A stretch of 25,134 bases of DNA from JAVBNN01 sp031551525 (GTDB lineage Bacteria > Bacillota > Negativicutes > Acidaminococcales > JAISLQ01): NCBI GenBank assembly GCA_031551525.1, contig JAVBNN010000019.1, positions 1-25,134 of the forward strand, written 5' to 3'. Positions 1 to 7,299 of the stretch are shown here, piece after piece. A model generated the notes under the pieces. That model was not told where the DNA came from and did no database searches. It saw only the letters and a list, made by a program, of their open reading frames with translations. Numbering within the stretch: position 1 is the stretch's first letter; each line of letters begins with the position of its first letter. Position numbers and translations under genes: made by a program.

Positions 1-337
1 CCCGGCCGAGGATGATGCAGTTGACCACAATGAGTGGGATGAAGATACCGAGGTTGCTGTAAATATCGGGCGAATAGGCGTGCATGAGCATTTCAATAAT
101 GGTGACCAGGGACGCGATCACTACGATGTATACGGGTATGCGTATGCTGCCGGCGACCAGTTTTCTGATAGTGGATATTATGACGTTCGAACAGACCAGC
201 ACCAGGGAAAAGGCCACGCCCATACCGACGGCGTTGATAGCCGAAGTGGTGACGGCGAGCGCCGGGCACAGCCCCAATACCTGTACAAACAGGGGGTTTT
301 CCTTTATGATGCCTTTGGTAAATTCCTTCATATACAT
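1..337 (-). CDS. rnfE: Rnf complex subunit E (RnfE/RsxE), partial, C-terminus outside window
   Basis: Integral membrane subunit of the ion-translocating ferredoxin:NAD+ oxidoreductase (Rnf). RnfE and RnfA together form the membrane core of the complex. Read leftwards from ATG at 337, 112 codons remain before the window edge. The visible part starts MYMKEFTKGIIKENPLFVQ and continues with LGLCPALAVTTSAINAVGMG, the typical RnfE/RsxE N-terminus with its conserved cysteine, followed by several hydrophobic segments. An AGGTGAG ribosome binding site lies just upstream of the ATG. A second in-frame ATG at 331 is possible. The gene follows rnfG by 10 bp in a C-D-G-E order, so rnfA and rnfB are expected just beyond position 1. 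Family assignment is secure; only the 3' end is missing. Confidence 0.93.
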   Translation of the reverse strand, partial: MYMKEFTKGIIKENPLFVQVLGLCPALAVTTSAINAVGMGVAFSLVLVCSNVIISTIRKLVAGSIRIPVYIVVIASLVTIIEMLMHAYSPDIYSNLGIFIPLIVVNCIILGR

Positions 338-347
338 GGTACTCACC

Positions 348-926
348 TCACTTTCCCGCAAAATTGGCGGTGAAATGTTCCCTAGCTGTATTCACGCCGA
401 GGACGACCGCTCTTGACGTGATGGTGGAGGCGGTTATCGCCTGTATTTCGCTGGGCGCTCCGGCTGGGTTCTTGACTACAGAAAGGGCGGACGCCGCGCT
501 TTTGCCAGCAAACTGGCCGGTAAACTTCGGCGAGGTACAGTTGGCGCCAAGGCCGGGGGTTTCGCCTTGCTTCATGACTTTGATGCCGGTGATTTTGCCG
601 TTTTTACTGTCAAAACCGACTAACAGTTCTATAGCACCGGCATAGCCGTTGCTGGATACGTTGTAGATAATGCCTGACTGTTGGCCGTTTTGCATTACCA
701 TCTGGATGTCTTTTATGCCGGCGGTTTTACCGTCATAAGGGGCGGCTATTACCTTTTCAATGCCGGGGAATACTTCGGTGTATCCCGACAATATGGCGTC
801 CGCTTCCATTTTGGCGATGACCGTACCGGTCATGCCGTTGACGTATGAGACCAACGCGCCGCATATGGCCGAAGCGGCCAGGAGAAAGATCGTCAGGGAA
901 AAAACGCTTTCTTTTTTGCCCATCAT
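348..926 (-). CDS. rnfG: Rnf complex subunit G (RnfG), covalent-FMN protein
   Basis: Electron-transfer subunit of the Rnf complex, anchored by one N-terminal membrane helix (residues about 8-30), with the FMN-binding domain outside the cytoplasm. The 192-aa length is normal for RnfG. The FMN-binding domain shows KQGETPGLGANC near residues 119-130 and the flavinylation region EIQAITASTITSRAV, whose acceptor would be Thr168. In characterised RnfG proteins FMN is linked through a phosphoester to the Thr of an S/T-G-A-T motif. Here the two residues before the Thr are A-S instead of G-A. The start ATG at 926 overlaps the rnfD stop (ATGATGA), with GGGAGGG as ribosome binding site, so translation is probably coupled. 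The second ATG at 923 is an alternative start. Confidence 0.94.
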   Translation of the reverse strand: MMGKKESVFSLTIFLLAASAICGALVSYVNGMTGTVIAKMEADAILSGYTEVFPGIEKVIAAPYDGKTAGIKDIQMVMQNGQQSGIIYNVSSNGYAGAIELLVGFDSKNGKITGIKVMKQGETPGLGANCTSPKFTGQFAGKSAASALSVVKNPAGAPSEIQAITASTITSRAVVLGVNTAREHFTANFAGK

Positions 927-1978
927 TTATCCCTCCCGAAAACCCGGCGTCTGGTGTAGCGGTCAATCAAAGGGGTAAGCATATTCATAATGAGGATAGA
1001 ATAGCAGACGCCTTCCACGTAGCCGCTCTTGAGGCGCAGGAGGCAGGTGAGCAGTCCCAGGCCTAAGGCGAATATAATGCGCCCCTTGGCGGTGAGTGGA
1101 CTGGTCACCCAGTCGGTCGCCATGAAAAAGGCGCCGATCAGAAGTCCACCGGCCAATACCTGATAGACCGGGTACCACATACCGTAACCGCGGGCAGTGG
1201 CATAGGCGGACATGATAAGAAAAACGCTGCCTATATAATAGACCGGTATCCGCCAGTCGATGTGACCGCGCCAGATGAGGAAAAGGCCGCCCATGAGAAG
1301 GGCTGGAGCGCAGGTCTCCCCGAGCGAACCGGAAATATTGCCAATAAACATATCAAACAGGTTGGGCAGCGCGTCGGTGATCGTACTGAAGGCTTCCGGA
1401 GACGATGCATATTCCAGCGCCCGGCTTTGGGCCAAGGGGGTGGCGCTGCTAACGGCGTCCATTTGGCCGGCTAACCGGGTGGCGCTACTGACTGCGTCCG
1501 TTTTCCCAGCTGACTGGGTAGCGACGCTGATGGCATCGGTGTTTAGCGGAGCTGTCCAGAAAGTCATCTGAACGGGCATGGAGGTCAAAAGTATAGCGCG
1601 CCCGATATGGGCTGGGTTGAACACATTGCAGCCGAGGCCGCCGAAGACCTGCTTGCCTATAACTATGGCAAACACCGAGCCAAGGGCCGCTGTCCAGAGC
1701 GGCAGAGCGGGTGGCAGGCATAGGGCCAGCAAAAGTCCGGTCAGGGCGGCGCTGCCATCAAAAATGGTGACTGGGCGCCCCATGAGCTTCTGGCAGGCGT
1801 ATTCGGCGGCCAGGGCCGCCAGAACTGAGATGAGTATGACCAGGGCGGCGTTCAGACGGAAAAAGTATACTGCGGCCAATACTGCAGGCAGGAGTGCCAG
1901 CAGTATTTCACGCATGGCCTTGTCGATGGTATAACGGCTGTGTATGTGTGGTGAAGATGTTATCAAAAGCTGCTTCAT
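923..1978 (-). CDS. rnfD: Rnf complex subunit D (RnfD) with three tandem flavinylation-like motifs
   Basis: Polytopic membrane subunit of Rnf that carries a covalently bound FMN. The start chosen is ATG 1978 (351 aa, MKQLLITSSPHIHSRYT), which has GGAGGAG six bases upstream and matches the usual RnfD N-terminus. Upstream TTG 1996 and ATG 1993 overlap the rnfC stop. Conserved pieces include TSSPHIHS at the N-terminus and GGLGCNVFNPAHIGRAIL before the motif region. RnfD normally has one D-A-x-S-G-A-T-P-L site. Here the segment from D148 to about residue 186 holds three 13-residue copies: DAISVATQSAGKT, DAVSSATRLAGQM and DAVSSATPLAQSR. Candidate acceptors are Thr154, Thr167 and Thr180. The third copy keeps the T-P-L of the family and is most likely the ancestral site. 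The Gly before Ala-Thr is Val, Ser and Ser in the three copies. Confidence 0.95.
   Translation of the reverse strand: MKQLLITSSPHIHSRYTIDKAMREILLALLPAVLAAVYFFRLNAALVILISVLAALAAEYACQKLMGRPVTIFDGSAALTGLLLALCLPPALPLWTAALGSVFAIVIGKQVFGGLGCNVFNPAHIGRAILLTSMPVQMTFWTAPLNTDAISVATQSAGKTDAVSSATRLAGQMDAVSSATPLAQSRALEYASSPEAFSTITDALPNLFDMFIGNISGSLGETCAPALLMGGLFLIWRGHIDWRIPVYYIGSVFLIMSAYATARGYGMWYPVYQVLAGGLLIGAFFMATDWVTSPLTAKGRIIFALGLGLLTCLLRLKSGYVEGVCYSILIMNMLTPLIDRYTRRRVFGRDK
1422..1538 (-). repeat. Three 39-bp imperfect tandem repeats inside rnfD
   Basis: Three head-to-tail units of 39 bp lie at 1422-1460, 1461-1499 and 1500-1538. Adjacent units match at about 25 of 39 bases by eye. The unit is 13 codons, so the reading frame is kept. 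Each unit encodes D-A-(I/V)-S-x-A-T followed by a hydrophilic spacer, which repeats the FMN-attachment motif of RnfD. The best conserved bases are those encoding the motif, while the spacer codons have diverged more. Confidence 0.88.
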
Positions 1979-1992
1979 GTCCGTCTCCTCCA

Positions 1993-3348
1993 TCAAATGT
2001 TAAAGTCAGGGTTTTTCGCTCCCTGGCCCTTGTTAGTCAAATATTGCTTGCCCAGGCGGAAATACTGCACCAAAGGGATGCCGGACGGACAGACAAACGA
2101 GCAGGATCCGCACTCGAGGCAACTTGTAAGGTCGGCTTCAGCAAGAATTTCCAAGTCTTTTCTTTTTACTGCGTGCATCAGTCGGGTAGGTTCGAGGTGC
2201 ATGGGGCAGGCCTCGAGGCAGCGGGCGCAACGTACACAGTGACGCTCGGGCGGCGGGTTTTGGAGGGCGTCCTGGTTGAACACCAAAAGACCGGTAGTGT
2301 TTTTTATAACCGGCAACTCAAGATTGGGTACGGCAAAGCCCATCATGGGGCCGCCGTTTATTACTTTTACCGTCTGGCCAGTAAGTCCGCCAGCAGCGTT
2401 TATTACATCTTCATATAAAGTACCTATGCGTACCATGTAGTTGCCGGGGTTTTTCACGCCATTGCCGTTGACGGTAATCAGCCGCTGATAGATCGGGCGG
2501 TTAAATTCCACCGCATCCGCCGTTGCGGCAGCTGTGCCGACATTGTTGACGATGACGCCGACATCGAGCGGTAAAGCGCCGCTCGGCACTTCGCGCCCGG
2601 TGACACTGTAAATAAGCTGCTTTTCCGAGCCCTGGGGGTATTTTTCCTTGCAAAGAACTACTTCTATCGCGGGTTCACCGGCGGCGGATTTTTGCAAAAG
2701 GTCAAAAGCGTCTTTTTTGTTGTCTTCTATCGCTATGTATCCTTTGTCGCAAGCAGCCGCGCGCAAAAGATATTTCAGACCGGCTACTATGCGCCCGGGG
2801 TATTCCATCATCAGGCGGTGGTCGGCACTGACAAACGGCTCGCACTCTATGCCGTTTAGTATGATGCAGTCGACTTTTTTTCCGTCCTTGCTAGGTGCGT
2901 ATTTTACATGGGTGGGAAATGTTGCGCCACCCAATCCGACAACTCCAGCGGCCAGAATCTTTGCGAGGATAGCGTCTGGGGGGAGTTCCTGGGTGATGCT
3001 TTCAAGAAGTATGCCTTCATCCAGCGTATCAAGCCTGTCGTTTTCTATGGACACGCAGTCTACCCAACGGCCATTGGCTAGGGCGCGCTTTTCGATGCCA
3101 AGTACCGTACCACTTACGCTTGCATGGATATTGGCGCTGACAAAGCCCTGTGCAGCGCAAACAAGCTGTCCTACCTTGACCAGGTCGCCTTTTTGGACGA
3201 CCGGCTTGGCGGGAGCGCCTATATGCTGCAGCACGGGAATGTACACTTTATCCGGTGGAGATGTGGTTGTGGATGGATTTATTGAAACCGGCAGTTTGTG
3301 ATCGTCTATATGCCAACCGCCCTTGAAAAACCAGTGGGAGTAATTCAC
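1993..3348 (-). CDS. rnfC: Rnf complex subunit C (RnfC), NADH-interacting iron-sulfur protein
   Basis: Peripheral cytoplasmic subunit of Rnf, the site of NADH/FMN chemistry, and first gene of the operon here. The 451-aa protein begins NYSHWFFKGGWHIDDHK, a typical RnfC N-terminal domain. A glycine-rich nucleotide/FMN-binding region follows (GVVGLGGATFPTHVK, about residues 135-150), then an SLBB-like region. The C-terminus has two [4Fe-4S] motifs, C371-x2-C374-x2-C377-x3-C381-P and C410-x2-C413-x2-C416-x3-C420-P. It is a short, Firmicutes-type RnfC without the long alanine/lysine-rich C-terminal extension of proteobacterial forms. The start is GTG at 3348 with AGAGGTGG upstream. The stop overlaps the alternative rnfD starts but lies 14 bp before the chosen one. 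Confidence 0.96.
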   Translation of the reverse strand: MNYSHWFFKGGWHIDDHKLPVSINPSTTTSPPDKVYIPVLQHIGAPAKPVVQKGDLVKVGQLVCAAQGFVSANIHASVSGTVLGIEKRALANGRWVDCVSIENDRLDTLDEGILLESITQELPPDAILAKILAAGVVGLGGATFPTHVKYAPSKDGKKVDCIILNGIECEPFVSADHRLMMEYPGRIVAGLKYLLRAAACDKGYIAIEDNKKDAFDLLQKSAAGEPAIEVVLCKEKYPQGSEKQLIYSVTGREVPSGALPLDVGVIVNNVGTAAATADAVEFNRPIYQRLITVNGNGVKNPGNYMVRIGTLYEDVINAAGGLTGQTVKVINGGPMMGFAVPNLELPVIKNTTGLLVFNQDALQNPPPERHCVRCARCLEACPMHLEPTRLMHAVKRKDLEILAEADLTSCLECGSCSFVCPSGIPLVQYFRLGKQYLTNKGQGAKNPDFNI

Positions 3349-3398
3349 CTGTCCACCTCTTATCCTAATTAATTACCAGCAAAAATTTACATGTTATA

Positions 3399-3427
3399 AT
3401 GATAACTCTTTTCGGGAAAATGAGCAA
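3399..3427 (-). promoter_or_regulatory. Candidate sigma-A promoter of the rnf operon
   Basis: On the minus strand TTGCTC (3427-3422) and TATCAT (3404-3399) are separated by 17 bases and point at rnfC, about 50 bp upstream of its GTG. Both boxes are imperfect, so the call is tentative. The same 193-bp intergenic region also serves the divergent gene at 3542, for which a TATAAT at 3486-3491 is seen without a good -35 box. Confidence 0.35.
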
Positions 3428-3541
3428 GAAAATGTACTTTTGTAAACTTTTCTTTATTTATTAAATAAACGCAAGGAAAAGCGCATATAATGTAGAATAA
3501 TGAAAAAATGAATACAGTATTTTTACGGAAAGGAAAATAAG

Positions 3542-4180
3542 GTGGAGTTACTTACTATAGCAAAAGATGTGCGGCAGGAGAGTGTGATCGAAAAATCGCG
3601 TTTTATCTGCACGCTAACAAGAGTAGAGCGTGAAGAGGCAGCGGCTGTTTTTATCCGGGAACTGAAAAAACAGTACTGGGACGCTACGCATAATTGTACG
3701 GCTTATATCATCGGCGAGGGGCAGGAGTGGCAAAAGTCCAGCGACGACGGAGAGCCGTCCGGCACGGCTGGAGTACCCATGCTGGAGGTCTTGCGAAAGC
3801 GGGGACTCCACAATGTTCTGGCGGTGGTTACCCGCTATTTTGGTGGAGTGAAGCTGGGTGCCGGAGGACTGGCGCGGGCTTATGGCAAAAGCGTAAGCGA
3901 GGCGGTACTGCTGGCGGGTCTGGTGAAAAAACAATTGATGGCGGAATGTGTTTTTCGGGCAACAACTGCTGAAGCTGGAAAAATACTGAACATATTGTAC
4001 CAGCAGGAACTGTTTGCAGTGCAAAAGGTGGAATATGAAAACGAGGCGGTAATAAGCCTCTCTCTTCGCCAGGAAGACAGGATGGCGGCGGAATTGTTAC
4101 TGTCGGAGTTGTTGAGTAAAAAAGTGCTTCTCGAGGTGGCGGGGAAAAGTTATCTTGAAATACCGCTGCCTTTTCAATAA
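3542..4180 (+). CDS. YigZ/IMPACT (UPF0029) family protein
   Basis: A 212-aa cytoplasmic protein of the YigZ family, conserved in bacteria and related to eukaryotic IMPACT. The precise cellular role is not settled. The N-terminal UPF0029 domain (about residues 18-125) shows the hallmarks EKSRFICTL, WDATHNCTAY, DDGEPSGTAGVPML and VTRYFGGVKLGAGGL. The C-terminal part (about 140-205) fits the DUF1949 domain, a ferredoxin-like fold often compared with elongation factor G domain V. The start is GTG 3542, with AAAGGA about ten bases upstream. It is transcribed away from the rnf operon and seems to stand alone. The following small gene begins 60 bp later and could be cotranscribed. Confidence 0.93.
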   Translation: MELLTIAKDVRQESVIEKSRFICTLTRVEREEAAAVFIRELKKQYWDATHNCTAYIIGEGQEWQKSSDDGEPSGTAGVPMLEVLRKRGLHNVLAVVTRYFGGVKLGAGGLARAYGKSVSEAVLLAGLVKKQLMAECVFRATTAEAGKILNILYQQELFAVQKVEYENEAVISLSLRQEDRMAAELLLSELLSKKVLLEVAGKSYLEIPLPFQ

Positions 4181-4240
4181 ATATTGAATTTGCCGTGCTT
4201 TTAAGATAAAATCATATTATAAGTGGTAACGGAGGTGCTG

Positions 4241-4516
4241 ATGATGGCGGCGGCGGGCAATTTTTTCAAGAAGATATTTATGTGGTGCCTGGGTTTTTGG
4301 TTGGCCTGCAATATATTTATCGTGTTGATCTTCAATATAGTGCCTTATGTGACCGGCTTGCCGGTGGATGTCAGCAAATACTCCATCCGCGCCACGCGCA
4401 ATATCAGCGAATACAAAGAAAACCAGACGGCGCAGCAGTTGGATGATGAGGAAGAAGGCGGCATTTTAAGGACACTGGACGAAGCCTTCAATGCTTTGGT
4501 GAAAATGGTGATGTGA
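4241..4516 (+). CDS. Small single-pass membrane protein, function unknown
   Basis: An open frame of 91 aa starting at ATG 4241, preceded by a good GGAGGT at 4231-4236. The adjacent ATG at 4244 is an equally spaced alternative. An upstream GTG at 4223 would lengthen it by six residues but has no ribosome binding site. The protein has one strongly hydrophobic segment (about residues 12-33, rich in Phe/Ile/Leu/Trp), a short polar stretch, then an acidic region (QLDDEEEGG) and a predicted helical tail. I do not recognise a family. It sits just before the serine dehydratase genes, separated from them by a hairpin. Base composition matches its neighbours and the ribosome binding site is strong, which supports a real gene. 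Confidence 0.7.
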   Translation: MMAAAGNFFKKIFMWCLGFWLACNIFIVLIFNIVPYVTGLPVDVSKYSIRATRNISEYKENQTAQQLDDEEEGGILRTLDEAFNALVKMVM

Positions 4517-4525
4517 TAATAATGG

Positions 4526-4553
4526 ATAGCCTCCTTGTCAGGGGGCTATTTTG
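4526..4553 (+). terminator. Weak hairpin terminator or attenuator before sdaAB
   Basis: A 9-bp stem (ATAGCCTCC with GGGGGCTAT, one G-U pair) with a 6-nt loop is followed by a short T run, TTTTG. It lies 10 bp after the small membrane gene and 23 bp before sdaAB, leaving no space for a promoter between them. An extended -10 like TGTGATAAT at 4512-4520 could start transcription inside the end of the upstream gene. In that case the hairpin would be in the sdaAB leader. Confidence 0.5.
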
Positions 4554-4575
4554 TGTATAAACGGGAGGTACTCGT

Positions 4576-5241
4576 GTGAATATTTTTGACGTCATCGGCC
4601 CGGTGATGATCGGCCCATCCAGTTCTCATACTGCCGGCGCGGCCAGGCTGGGTCTTCTGGCCAGAAAGGTGCTGGGAAGCCAGCCGGTAAAGGCGAGAAT
4701 CGAGTTGTACGGCTCTTTTGCCCATACCTACAAGGGACACGGCACAGACCTGGCCTTGGTGGCCGGGCTTTTAGGCTGGCGGCCTGACGACGGGCGTCTG
4801 CCGGAAGCTTTTGACGCAGCCGGTAAAGTGGGGCTTGACTTTGGCTTTGTCATCAGGGGTGACGAAGAATTTGTCCATCCCAACACGGCGCGGTTTTTAC
4901 TGGAGGCGGCATCCGGCTATCGCCTAGCGGTGGGCGGCGCCTCTTTGGGCGGAGGACGGGTGGTTATAAATGATGTAGACGGTTTTCCGGTGGATCTCTC
5001 GGGTGAACTGGCCGCCCTTTTGACTATCCATGAAGATCGGCCGGGAGTGGTAGCCATGGTTAGCAAGTTGTTGGCCGAACTGGCGATAAATATCGCCAGT
5101 ATGCGGGTCTTCCGTCGGCAAAAAGGCGGTCTGGCTGCTATGCTGATCGAGACGGACGGCCAGATGGATAAACAAATAATCGAACTGGTTGGCGCAAACA
5201 GCAGCATAAAATCCGTACGGCTGATCGACCGGGTAGTGTGA
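4576..5241 (+). CDS. sdaAB: L-serine dehydratase, iron-sulfur dependent, beta subunit
   Basis: Beta subunit of the oxygen-sensitive [4Fe-4S] L-serine ammonia-lyase, which converts L-serine to pyruvate and ammonia. At 221 aa it has the usual length. The N-terminal domain has the family signature NIFDVIGPVMIGPSSSHTAG (residues 2-21), then YGSFAHTYKGHGTDLALVAG. The C-terminal part from about residue 148 is an ACT domain (TIHEDRPGVVAMVSKLLAE...INIASMRVFR), typical of the Firmicutes two-subunit type. The start is GTG 4576, with GGGAGG seven bases upstream. The stop overlaps a possible GTG start of the alpha subunit gene, so the two subunits are almost certainly translated together. Confidence 0.96.
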   Translation: MNIFDVIGPVMIGPSSSHTAGAARLGLLARKVLGSQPVKARIELYGSFAHTYKGHGTDLALVAGLLGWRPDDGRLPEAFDAAGKVGLDFGFVIRGDEEFVHPNTARFLLEAASGYRLAVGGASLGGGRVVINDVDGFPVDLSGELAALLTIHEDRPGVVAMVSKLLAELAINIASMRVFRRQKGGLAAMLIETDGQMDKQIIELVGANSSIKSVRLIDRVV

Positions 5242-5249
5242 GGTGGGGT

Positions 5250-6128
5250 ATGGAAAAACTATTATCGCTGGCCGAATTATTGAACAATGCCGGAGAAAAG
5301 GGTGTTTCTTTCGGTGAATATGCTGTGCTCTGGCAGGCGACCGAACTGGAGGTAACGCCTGAGGAACTGCTAGAGAAGATGGCCGGCCATATAGCAGTCA
5401 TGCGCGCTTCAGTCGCGGCCGGGCTGCGTGGAGAAAAAACGCGCGGCGGCCTGACCGGTGGTGACGCACTAAAGATAGCGCAGGCGCGGGCAATGCACAA
5501 AAGCCTTGCGGGGGATGTGTTGCTGGATGCGGTGGAGGCTGCCATAGCGGTGGGTGAGTGCAACGCCGGCATGGGCAAGATCGTGGCTGCTCCGACTGCG
5601 GGAGCTAGCGGAGTATTGCCGGGTGTATTTTTTGCATTGGAAAACCGCTTGGCTTTAACGGAAAAAGACCTGGCAAAAGGGCTGGTAACAGCAGGTGTTA
5701 TAGGCTTGGTCATTGCGTCGAGAGCCTCTTTATCGGGGGCTATGGGGGGCTGCCAGGCCGAGTGCGGCAGTGCTGCGGCTATGGCGGCGGGAGCGGCGGT
5801 CGATCTGGCCGGGGGGTCTCCAGAAATGGTCGGACATGCTGCTGCGATCGCATTAAAAAACATGCTGGGTTTGGTGTGCGATCCGGTGGCTGGGCTGGTG
5901 GAAGTACCCTGTATAAAAAGAAACGCCGGCGCGGCTGCCCAGGCACTAGTGGCGGCCGAACTGGCGGTCATGGATATAAAGAGCGTCATACCGGTCGATG
6001 AAGTTTTTGACGCTATGAAAGCGGTCGGCAACAAAATGCCCTGTTCATTGCGAGAAACGTCGGAGGGCGGTCTGGCGGCTACTCCTACAGGAGTGGCTTT
6101 GGCGCAAAAACTGGCACCCAAAAGTTGA
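5250..6128 (+). CDS. sdaAA: L-serine dehydratase, iron-sulfur dependent, alpha subunit
   Basis: Catalytic alpha subunit carrying the [4Fe-4S] cluster of L-serine dehydratase. The start chosen is ATG 5250 (292 aa), with GAGGTG just upstream. A GTG at 5238 overlapping the sdaAB stop gives 296 aa and is the alternative. Family segments include GECNAGMGKIVAAPTAGASG, GAMGGCQAECGSAAAM, LVCDPVAGLVEVPC and the C-terminal NKMPCSLRETSEGGLAATPTG. The Cys residues in the GCQAECG and CDPVAGLVEVPC segments are the expected cluster ligands. Together with sdaAB it makes a complete heterodimer. Its TGA stop directly abuts the stop of the convergent transporter gene, with no room for a terminator. Confidence 0.96.
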   Translation: MEKLLSLAELLNNAGEKGVSFGEYAVLWQATELEVTPEELLEKMAGHIAVMRASVAAGLRGEKTRGGLTGGDALKIAQARAMHKSLAGDVLLDAVEAAIAVGECNAGMGKIVAAPTAGASGVLPGVFFALENRLALTEKDLAKGLVTAGVIGLVIASRASLSGAMGGCQAECGSAAAMAAGAAVDLAGGSPEMVGHAAAIALKNMLGLVCDPVAGLVEVPCIKRNAGAAAQALVAAELAVMDIKSVIPVDEVFDAMKAVGNKMPCSLRETSEGGLAATPTGVALAQKLAPKS

Positions 6129-7277
6129 TCATTTGGCTGGTGTAGGCAACAAATAGGCAATGACTGCACCGACGAACGGAACTGCGGATAAAAGATAGAG
6201 CATGCTCGAAAGCCCGTGGTGGTCGGCATACCAGCCAAGAGCAGGCGATACCATCCCGCCAACGCTCACCGCAAGGCCAAGGGTTATGCCAGCAGCCAGT
6301 CCTAAGCGGGTGGGCAGGTATTTTTGTCCCAGCACCATCATCGGGCTGAAAATGGAAAACAAGCTAAAAGCTATGGGAATAAGCAGTAAAATGGCGGTAC
6401 CGCTGTCAGTAGCCTGGTTGAACATGTAAAACATTGGTATGCAGAGCGTGAAACCAAAGCGCACGACCTTGTTGTAGCCGTAGCGGTCGGCCAAAGCTCC
6501 GCCCAAAAGAGTGCTGGCGGCGCCAGCCGCGAGCATAATACTGAGGGCGGTATTTCCGGCAGCTTTGGACTGGTGAAGTACAGCCACCCAGTATAAAGGC
6601 AAAAAGGTGTTAAAGCCTTGAAAAGCGATAGAACGGCAAATAATAGCTATAGTAAGCAGGGAAAAACTCCCCCAATCGTCCTTGCCAGTGGACGTGGTTT
6701 TAGCGGTGGGAGATGCTTTGTCGCCCTGATAGGCGTGCATCTTACCCGATTGGCTGTATATTAAAAGAGAAATAATTAGCGCCGATGGCAGAAGCGCCAG
6801 TGTGCCGGGTAGGCCGAACAGCAAAAGGGCGGGTGTTACGAGAAGTGGGCCAAGGGCGAAGCCGACATTGCCGCCTACTGAAAAAATGCTAAAACCAGAG
6901 CCTTTTTTTTCACCGGATACGCGGTTGGCCAAGCGGGCTGCCTCAGGATGAAAAGCGGCTACACCGATGCCGCTCATGGTAACGGCGGCGAACATCGTCC
7001 AATAACTGGGCAAAAGGCCGATCACGCACAAACTGGCCCCGGCCAGTAAAATGCCTGCCGGCATCAGCCAGGGGCGGGCGGTCTTGTCAGCCATGAGGCC
7101 AAATATGGGCTGTATAATAGAAGAAGAACAACTGGCGGCAAAAACCAGGCCAGCCGCTTCAGCGTAGCTGAGGCCTTTTTCGGCAATCAAAAAAGGGAGC
7201 ATCGCCGGTATCGCTCCCTGGTTTATATCTGTAAACAAATGTCCAGCCGATAGTATCCAAAGAAAACGTTGGTTCAT
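6129..7277 (-). CDS. MFS transporter, fosmidomycin-resistance (Fsr) type
   Basis: A 382-aa major facilitator with about 12 hydrophobic segments. The opening (LSAGHLFTDINQGAIPAML), the MADKTARPW loop between helices 2 and 3, and GVAAFHPEAARLANRVS are typical of the Fsr subgroup of drug exporters, whose members include fosmidomycin-resistance proteins. The substrate cannot be told from sequence. The start ATG at 7277 is preceded by AGGTGG. The small exported protein gene ends 22 bp upstream on the same strand, so the two probably form an operon. Its stop (TGA, plus-strand tca at 6129-6131) abuts the sdaAA stop. Confidence 0.9.
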   Translation of the reverse strand: MNQRFLWILSAGHLFTDINQGAIPAMLPFLIAEKGLSYAEAAGLVFAASCSSSIIQPIFGLMADKTARPWLMPAGILLAGASLCVIGLLPSYWTMFAAVTMSGIGVAAFHPEAARLANRVSGEKKGSGFSIFSVGGNVGFALGPLLVTPALLLFGLPGTLALLPSALIISLLIYSQSGKMHAYQGDKASPTAKTTSTGKDDWGSFSLLTIAIICRSIAFQGFNTFLPLYWVAVLHQSKAAGNTALSIMLAAGAASTLLGGALADRYGYNKVVRFGFTLCIPMFYMFNQATDSGTAILLLIPIAFSLFSIFSPMMVLGQKYLPTRLGLAAGITLGLAVSVGGMVSPALGWYADHHGLSSMLYLLSAVPFVGAVIAYLLPTPAK

Positions 7278-7299
7278 AACTTACCACCTAAAATGCTTA

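Noticed and set aside
5138..6262. A 374-codon open frame on the minus strand opposite sdaAA.
   Set aside because: It is antisense to a clearly recognised enzyme gene, is rich in Ala/Pro/Ser as shadow frames of GC-rich genes are, and has no family features.
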